From contig OW386285.2 of assembly GCA_936432065.2 (NCBI GenBank), positions 371,133,249-371,197,248 on the forward strand: a stretch of DNA of 64,000 nt, in the 5' to 3' direction. This document shows positions 56,690-64,000 of the stretch, in pieces (the stretch's first letter is position 1; the number at the start of each line of letters is the position of its first letter). Both the position numbers and the translations under genes were made by a program. This DNA comes from Rutpela maculata. Lineage: Eukaryota; Arthropoda; Insecta; Coleoptera; Cerambycidae. The notes under the pieces are model-generated. The model worked only from the letters and a program-made list of their open reading frames with translations. It did no database searches and was not told where the DNA came from.

Positions 56690-57092
56690 CCGCAAGATAC
56701 GCCAGTAAAACATTTTCGGATGCTTTTTTTCACGTTTTTTTGCAAACACCATGTTTTAAATTGTTCATACTGCCGTTCATACTACCGTCTGGATTTTTCC
56801 GGTAGAAAATTCAGTGTAACAAGATTGGCTGCCTCTGATAATTCTGGCGGGGTACAAGAAAAAATCTTCACTTTCGAGACTCTTAATTATTATCTTATGT
56901 ACTATTTTACTTTAAAAAACTCACAATATTCAACAATCACAATATCGAAAACATCAGTGAAAAATTTATGTTGTCAAACATATTGGTTTCCATAGTTACA
57001 CCTGAGACAGATCTGCTACTATGTTTTTTAAATTATTTTGCATTAAATATTATAATACAAGATATGTAGGTTTTAGTTTAGTCAAATTAAAA
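56690..57092. other. no gene recognised
   Basis: AT-rich spacer; the 56720-56995 frame shows no motif. Confidence 0.35.
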
Positions 57093-57460
57093 TTGTTGTA
57101 GAATAGTATATTCTACAACAAGTTGTGGAATGGACATATTCCACACGAGCGAAAAGTTTGTAGTCCGAGCCGAAGGCGAGGACTACGGTTCGCGAGTGTG
57201 GAATATGCCATTCCAAACGTGTTTTACTTTCTCTAACAAGATTTTAGAAATTATACAAAAAAAGTTGATTAATGACATTCTAACACAGTATGCTGAAATG
57301 ACACGTATTACAACATAATTTTTGGTTGTGGAACGTGTACTTTCTAAGATAGTGTTAGAGAAAGAATATTGTTTGCATCTCGTATGCGAAATTCTTTGGT
57401 CATCTCGAACGAAACTCGAAACTTTCGTTCTCGATCACCAAAGTAGTATTTCGCACTCTA
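57093..57460. repeat. cluster of three hairpins
   Basis: Hairpin 1: ttgttgtagaata-gta-tattctacaacaa (57093-57121, perfect 13 bp). Hairpin 2: ggaatggacatattccacac (from 57126) pairs with gtgtggaatatgccattcc (57197-57215), with inner pairs gcgaa/ttcgc and gtagtcc/ggactac. Hairpin 3: tgcgaaattctttggt...tcgaacgaaa pairs with tttcgttctcgatcaccaaa...tttcgca (57384-57460). Each stem is interrupted only by short mismatches. Probably fold-back element ends. Confidence 0.75.
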
Positions 57461-57580
57461 GATACAAAAATAACTATTCTCACTTTTTAGAGATATTTTT
57501 TGAAGATTGATTTTTAATTGTTTTTCAACTTTTTTGGATGCTTCTTTTATTTACTTAGAGAGATTTAACATAGTGAAAGA

Positions 57581-57786
57581 AACTATTGTGAAATTCTCTT
57601 TATGTTGGGTACCATGTATTTGTGAATTAATTGGTATTACCGGCGACTCCACCAAATCTTCGAATATTTTCCTAATATGTCGGTTAAAATTAAATTGTTC
57701 TGAATTTTAAAAAAATTATCTCGTTATGAAGCAAAATAAGTTTCAAATTCGGTTTCAGCGACTCAAATAATATTTTGTGGTCCTAT
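57581..57786 (-). repeat. interspersed repeat, family B, copy 3 (inverted)
   Basis: Complement of 45794-46070 elements, including the reverse of 'gtgcccaacataaagagaat', 'ttggcggagtcgccg' and 'gctgaaaccgaatctgaaac'. Confidence 0.7.
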
Positions 57787-57988
57787 TATAATTTACCATT
57801 TTTGATCATATAAATTGATAATATAACATACCATAATCTCTCATATTCCATGTCCTGCAACTTACAAGAGATGATAAATGTCCCATTTACGAGTTTTTCA
57901 GTATTCACTAAAAAAATCACAGTCAGTTTCACAATCGTTGCTTAACTAATGGTTAGGATTTGACCATATTATAAAAATCTGTGACATT

Positions 57989-58148
57989 AACAGCCAGTTT
58001 TACAATTGTTGGTTAATTAATAGTTAGGATTTAACCAATGACTTATTACCATAAAGGTAAGAATGTCTGGTAATGTTGTATTAACTAATAATTATAATTT
58101 TCAAGTTCTGATTAGGAAGATAACCTACGATAGTGAAACTGGCTGTTA
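57989..58148. mobile_element. short MITE-like unit with AACAGCCAGTTT ends
   Basis: aacagccagttttac and its complement gtgaaactggctgtta close a 160-bp unit. A related direct repeat 'cacagtcagtttcacaat' with 'agttaggatttgacca' precedes it at 57918, so two units may be arranged in tandem. Confidence 0.55.
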
Positions 58149-60209
58149 GTATCACAAATTAGAGACAGTTTATCGAGGCCGTAGCTGGGAAGGCCCCAAG
58201 GAAGCGCCAGGACCTTGCTCTGCAAAACTTTTAAACGACCCTGCTTCGCATTGATGAAGGGCAATAACCAGAAACCTGTGTGCGAATGGTGTTCTGTACG
58301 GACCACACGAGGGGATTTTATTAATTTGAAAAAAACCCTACCTGGTGCTCAATTTCAAACAATTTAAGACATTTGTCCACGTCCACATTTTTAAATAATC
58401 AAGAATCGTGTGTTTTAGTACTTCTGGTTACTGTATTTAACTTTATTATATTATTTATTAAATATAACGAAAGGATTACACCTTTTCGTATTCACTAGTA
58501 GAACATCCGCTAATAATATTTTTTTAGTTTATTTCGATCCGCAGATTTTTACACGAAATTAAGAATGTGTGAAAATACACATAAAAATATAAATTGATTC
58601 GAATACTAACACCAAGGACATGCTGACGTTAGTGTCAAGCACCTCTTCATGAATCTTATAGGACCGGTCTTTGGATGCGCAAATTTTTAAAATTATGTAG
58701 GTACCAAATTCCTACAGATTTGAATATCAATGAGATGCAAAAACAACATTAAATAATATTATTTTTAACACCATAATTTATTCTAGACTTATGTCGCGGT
58801 AAAAAATAGTATTAGGAATATCCAAATTCTCCAACCAATTAATCAATAAAATTGATCCATTGCATTGACAGAATGGAAAAATTTTAAATGCTATACTATC
58901 TATCTATCTATACTCGTAATATATAGCTGTGGCCGCAAAGCCATTCGCACAACACCAGTGTATCAAATGGGATCAATTTTTATAAGGAGAAATATAAGAA
59001 AAATATATAAAATTGTAAATGCAACAGTATGAAAATAAGCACAAATTAATTACTATTTGTGCATAATAATTGGTATAGTAAAAATAAAGCGATAAATCGA
59101 AATAAGCAAAGTATCTGGAAGAGAATTCTTTGTTAAAATCTGAAGTACATATAAAGAAGTTTTGGAGTTCAGACGAAGTCGGGAACATATTCGTTCAGCC
59201 TCCTAATGACGAAATTTACAAAAATTTTAAAAAAATTCTATGTAAAATTGTATTGCAAACTATTAATAGACACTAATAATATTTAGAAACAGTCACTGTC
59301 ACTAACTTTATCGTCCTCGATGTAACTAATGGCGGTATGAACGATCCAGTTGTTAAAAAGTATCTTCTTTATGAATGCCATTCCTAGAAATAGAAAATTG
59401 AATCAATTACTCATTAAATTGTGCAAATGACCCGGTGTTCCATATTTGGATAAAAGTTAATTTCCATTTTGACCAATGTTTCAAAACAGTCACAAACGGT
59501 TTTTATAATATCTTGTAATAAAAAATAGAGAATAAGCAAAATTCCTAGAAAGCGTAGTCAAATAGAAGACTTAATAGTTCCAAAAATTCGTTTTTTGATA
59601 GTATTTACTTACTTTTTCACTTAAAAATCGACACTTTCACTTCAGCAACTGCTGATTGTAAACACCTGTCGTCATTGTCATATAACTTCAACCGACATAT
59701 AACAGGACAGGACATAGTTACATACGAATGGATGAGATGATGATGAGATGTAGAACATCGAAGAAAAGTGCAATAAGTAAAAAAGTGCATTTTATAGGGG
59801 AACAAAAAAATGCTACTTTTTTCTAGGGAAATAAATAGTTTATAGGGTCCAGGAAAAAATATCCTCGCACCCTCTCACGGAAAATAATAGAAATAACTTT
59901 ATTGAGATTTTCTTCGGAGCAAGGTTGTTGTTTATACTTATGATTTTTTAGTGTGGCATATTACACTTTTTCTCGGGATGTGCGATATACGGAAATACAA
60001 CCGCAATATACATTTTTGTTCGGAGTTTAACCTTAGAAAGGATATGTTCCTAATCCCATTTAACAATATGAGGTTAAACAACTAAAATCGCAAAACATCG
60101 TTTTTTCTCGATTTTTTTTACAAATATCTCTAGTCATATTGATCGTTTTACAAAAATAAAAAGTGGAAATTGTTCGCAATAAAATTTTGAGCAGATATAC
60201 AATGTGTGG
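58149..60209. other. 2 kb with no recognisable gene
   Basis: A GC-richer patch at 58165-58315 (ggccgtagctgggaaggccc) may be a decayed retroelement. A TATC microsatellite lies at 58898-58913. The frames at 58973 and 59617 show no motif. Confidence 0.4.
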
Positions 60210-61180
60210 CTGCTGGTTTCCGGGTATTCTTCCGCGTAGACTTGTTTGAGTGCTTGGCATATATTTCGAACGCCTTGGACAACTACTAATTAATACCAAA
60301 ATGTTGGTTTCGATATGTGGACGACACTTTCATTACATGGCAACATGGCCGTGAGGAACTGGAGAATTTCAAGGACTACATAAATAGCTTACATCGTAAC
60401 ATCAAATTTACCATAGAAATAGAAACAGACAGCAAACTCCCATTTCTGGACGTCCTCGTGTTCAAGAACTACAATAGAGGATTTAGGACATAAGGTACGT
60501 AGAAAACCGACGCACACCGACAGATACCTACACGCTAATTCTCACTACCACCTAGCACAAAAACAGGCCATCGTTAACACACTAGTACATAGTACATATC
60601 GGACCTTAAAAACATCACTACAGAAAAATACAAACCGAAGCACGTAGACAACGCAAAAAAGAGATAAAATACAACCAGAACGGAAGAAGGAAAAGAAGAA
60701 AAGAAATACACGGCAACAGCTTACCTACCATATATACAAGGATGTATGAATAAAAGAGTTTTGGAGAAAAAGAACATATTATGTAATATATAATGTGAAA
60801 CAGGAGGTGGCACAACATTTTTCCAAATACCAAGGTCCAGAAGAACTAGAAACACCAGGAGTATATAGCATTGCATATTCCTGCGGACAACTTTATATCG
60901 AAGAGACCAAACGACATATAAACAACACCAGACTCAGAGAACACATTAGCAATACAAAGAAGGGAAATTCTACAAAATCAGCAGTTGCCGAACACTCAGA
61001 AGAAACCGGAAAATTGATAAAATTCGACAAGATAAAGAAATTAGCCAACATCAAGAATTATTGGCCAAAAAAATACAGAGGAGCCATTGAAATAAATAAA
61101 CATCCGAATAACAATAACATTGGACTACAGTTCCCAATAACGTGGAAGTCAATGTTCCGCATGAGCAATGATCCGTAACA
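60210..61180 (+). pseudogene. Penelope-like element: reverse transcriptase end and GIY-YIG endonuclease
   Basis: Reverse-transcriptase catalytic block KCWFRYVDDTFITWQHGREE (60298-60357) is followed by DSKLPFLDVLVF (60433-60468), typical of Penelope-like elements. After frame changes the GIY-YIG domain is seen at 60840-61110: GVYSIAYSCGQLYIEETKRH, TRLREHISNTKKG, SAVAEHSEETGKLIKFDKIK, and YWPKKYRGAIEINKHPNN. In the GIY-YIG core the usual YIGET reads YIEET. Stops and frameshifts make it inactive, and the 5' part is lost. Confidence 0.8.
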
Positions 61181-61440
61181 AACCTTCTGATAACATGTAT
61201 AGAGGAGCTCAATCAAGCAGAGCTCACTTCGCTTCAAAAGAAGACTGCGACAAGATGGACGAAATGTCAAGCACTCAACCAAATCAATGCGGAAGCAGAC
61301 CCGGAAACCTGCAGCCAGATCACCAGCTCCGTGAAAGCCTTAGCACCAAGATATACAATATCTCTATTAAATATACACTTAACCTCAAAAGAAAACAAAG
61401 CCAATCTAGAGGTTTTTTAAACAATTTAATATAGCCTCAA

Positions 61441-62066
61441 TATATTTGAATTTCAATTCAAATCAATATATTAGTGTTAAGAAAGTTGCTGTAAAATATT
61501 TGTGTGATAGGGCTAAAGTAATTTCTTTAAATGACGAAATTTTAACTAACGGGAATCCATTTATAAAAACTGTTCTATGTAATAATCAATACCCCGATAG
61601 TTTTGTTTATAACCTGCTGACAGACATTGAAAGTAGAGTGAACACTCAAAATGTACAGCCCTTTAGCAGTAATTCCATATATGCATGGTTTATCGAATAA
61701 ATTACAAAGAATCGGAAATAAATTTTCTGTACGAACAGTTTTTGAAACGATCTGTTTTATCAAAACTGCCAATAAATATCATTCAAAATTACAGAAATAG
61801 TTTTTATAGTGTTTCGTGTGAATGCGGTAAACATTATGTAGGTGAGTCGTCTAGACTTTTCAACATAAAACTTGGTGAACATATAGATTATGCTAGAAAG
61901 GGAGAATTCCAAAAGTCAAAAATTTGTGAATACGCGTGGGATAACAATGGGAAAATTTTGGAAAATGAAGGCAACGCAACTTAAAGAAAACTTAAAGAAT
62001 TTGCTATTATTTTGTTAAATGAGGATAAACGTGTTTCTGATTATTCTATAAATTTCTGTATCAGCT
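61441..62066 (+). pseudogene. second Penelope-like fragment, different lineage
   Basis: The frame at 61446-61700 (QYISVKKVAVKYLCDRAKVI) resembles the linker before the endonuclease. After a frame change, SVSCECGKHYVGESSRLFNI, LGEHIDYARKGEFQKSKICE and YAWDNNGKI (61800-61960) form a GIY-YIG domain of the CGKxYVGES type. It is too different from the neighbouring copy to be the same lineage. The two are head-to-tail. Confidence 0.7.
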
Positions 62067-62424
62067 AGTTGCCGAGCCTCAGAGACGAAGTGAGTAAAAG
62101 TAAAATAAATATAATTTAATTTCCCACGTGAGTATGGGAATACATAAATAACAAATTGTCATGTTTGACGTACTTGAAGACAAAGTTTTGATAACGAAAA
62201 AAGAAATAATATTTTCAATTTAATTTAATTTTTTTTAAATTAATTAACATTTTTGTTTCAGTTTATATATTTTTGAAAAAAAATTGGAATATTTGTAAAA
62301 TAGCATGGGAGAATACTCCCTACCGTATTTGAGCCATATACATTATACAGGGTGATTGTCAGAGACGTGTAAATAATCAAGTTTTATATATCCTATATTT
62401 TATTATAATTTCAGAGCAAAATTT

Positions 62425-62740
62425 ACTTCCCTCGCTTACCGAAGAAAGTATGTAATCATGAAAAAAACACTCTACGAAATTTCTTTGGATTTTCACTCTT
62501 CAAACTCTGTAGACTACGAAAATTAAGGTTTTTCAATTTCAACACTTTGTCCATCTATCTGTCTGTCTGTCGGTCTTGTATAGGTCTGTCTGTTGGCGCT
62601 ATATATAGAAAACTCTTCGATGGAGAAAAATAATATTCTACTTAACCTCGTGGCACCACATAAAAGGGAATTGATTCGTAGTCGACTAAAATGTTAACCA
62701 AATAGGCATTCGCAGTCGGGCACGCCTGACTGCAACTTCT
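62425..62740 (+). mobile_element. possible DINE-like repeat, family 4
   Basis: An imperfect 5' hairpin acttccctcg-cttac-cgaagaaagt (62425-62449), a TCTATCTGTCTGTCTGTCGG microsatellite (62554-62573) and a 3' palindrome gcagtcgggcacgcctgactgc (62712-62733) occur in the order seen in DINE-1/HINE elements. No second copy is present in this window, so the boundaries are guesses. Confidence 0.35.
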
Positions 62741-63783
62741 GCTCGTTAAACTTCTTAGACGATATGGTGCAAACTGTCACTCAAAATATTAATTAGAAAT
62801 TCTGTACAATTTTTTTTTTAATTTTTAAAAAACATGTATCTTGTGGTATATAATTAATTAATTGATAACCTGATGAATCATTGAAAGATCAATTAAAATT
62901 GATATACCCAATTATAACAAATAACACTGTCATTATTGACTAGTGAAATTATACTACTGGCTTCAATAATGACCGTATAAATAAATAAATGAATAAATAC
63001 CCACCGTCGTTTAACCACGTAATGCCTTTTAGAAAAAAAGCGTCTAAATAATACATTTATTGAACATCAGGTATTGTCGATAATGACAATGACAAGTGAA
63101 AAATCTACGGGATTGTAATTAAGTCTAATTGCATACACTGAACACCAGTACGATATTCAGTTCGGCTTAGAGAATTCATTCGATGATTTTTCAGTTAATT
63201 TAGACGAATTAATAAACAAATGTGGCGGCAATTAGATTTTAATATATGTAATAATTATTATTGTTGTCTACTAGAAATGTAATGTTATAATTTACATCAC
63301 AGTATTTCCGGTAAGTAATTTTTATTATTATTTCGATATACAAAGTGGGCCAAAAAAATACTTCCCTAGATATAGATTTTCATCTATAATTCTTTTGTTT
63401 ATTATTAGATGTTTTTGATAATTGGTTTAAATCAAATCTAGATATTATCTATGATAGTCATGAATTCAACTTGTAATAAAAAATAACGAAATTTCTGAAA
63501 ATCAGTGAAACCTATATTGTACAATTGTATATTTTTAAAACAATTTCCCAATTTATTAATTAGAATTTACTTATTTGGGGATTTCCAAATCAATCTATGC
63601 AAAATTAAATATCACAAGATAACGATTAAAAACATTTCGTTGGAATTGTGGCTTAAATGCTCTCGGTTTCATAAATACTAAAATATTAAGTTCGTTAGTT
63701 GGGAGATAATATTTCGTACAGCAGATGAATACGGTTAAATCGACGAGGTTCACACGGAAGAGACCACTACAAATACGTGTAAC
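62741..63783. other. no gene recognised
   Basis: AT-rich; no array, palindrome or coding motif noticed. Confidence 0.4.
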
Positions 63784-63999
63784 TTAGATATACAAAATCG
63801 TAATAGGCGATTTAGATAATCTTCGCTTAAGTGCCTGAGAACTATTTAGAATCCAGCGATATGCAAACGTTCTCGCTTGTACTTTAATTTCACGTACCAT
63901 ATTTTTCACCAACGCGCGACGGTTGGCGCGAAGATTCACATAAAAACTCCAGGGAATTCTAGAAAAAGTAAATAAAGTTTTAACCATTTTTAAAGACAC
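63784..63999 (-). CDS. unclassified basic open frame, 71 codons
   Basis: The frame is richer in arginine and less AT-driven than other frames (FYVNLRANRRALVKNMVREI). It begins at the window edge region, so part of it could lie outside. No motif, no splice context and no neighbours to support it. A host exon is possible but unproven. Confidence 0.15.
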   Translation of the reverse strand: MSLKMVKTLFTFSRIPWSFYVNLRANRRALVKNMVREIKVQARTFAYRWILNSSQALKRRLSKSPITILYI

Positions 64000-64000
64000 A

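Noticed and set aside
1..64000. CRISPR arrays, operons or bacterial genes
   Set aside because: No regularly spaced short repeats with unique spacers and no dense gene arrangement; content is that of a repeat-rich animal genome.

Overview
This is a stretch of AT-rich animal nuclear DNA, almost certainly from an insect or other arthropod. It has no operons, no ribosome-binding sites and no recognisable host gene. Nearly everything that can be identified is mobile DNA: mariner/Tc1 elements, jockey- and RTE-type LINEs, Penelope-like elements, a Ty3/gypsy LTR element, a Crypton-type tyrosine recombinase, tRNA- and 5S-derived SINEs, and many palindromic MITEs. The order cannot be fixed from the sequence alone. 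Most of the small open frames are chance frames in AT-rich DNA.

Layout. 1-1935: mariner-like element with inverted repeats of about 384 bp and a broken transposase. 2.0-8.5 kb: fold-back elements, two copies of a DINE-1/Helentron-like repeat and two MITEs. 8.5-14.4 kb: decayed LINE fragments and a four-arm nested palindrome. 14.4-17 kb: a MITE and two tandem-repeat arrays. 17.5-22.8 kb: an unusual inverted-repeat element carrying two divergently oriented, broken genes of one protein family. That family combines an XPG/FEN-like nuclease core (EEADT..., DTD, GCDT motifs) with a C-terminal cysteine-rich CXC domain. 25.1-27.9 kb: a second element with about 450-bp inverted repeats that carries a third member. 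28-32 kb: mostly featureless. 32.1-33.4 kb: a SINE and a LINE RNase H tail.

33,495-43,698 holds the one element that looks intact: a Ty3/gypsy retrotransposon on the minus strand. It has two 2,037-bp LTRs with no difference found in the stretches compared, a 4-bp target duplication, a polypurine tract and one unbroken 1,577-residue gag-pol frame. Its primer-binding region is repeated about four times. 43.9-50 kb: Penelope, SINE and two LINE insertions, one with a 14-bp target duplication. 50.2-50.9 kb: a DINE-like element containing a tRNA-like Pol III unit. 51.2-51.7 kb: Crypton-type recombinase exon. 52.8-56.7 kb: a large fold-back element enclosing a Tc1/mariner transposase, with a 5S-rRNA-derived SINE inserted in one arm. 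57 kb: a cluster of hairpins. 60.2-62.1 kb: two Penelope-like fragments. The last 2 kb show no recognisable gene.

The best candidates for something poorly described are the XPG-like/CXC elements (17.5-27.9 kb), the reiterated primer-binding module of the LTR element, and the DINE-like families that share one architecture with different terminal sequences.
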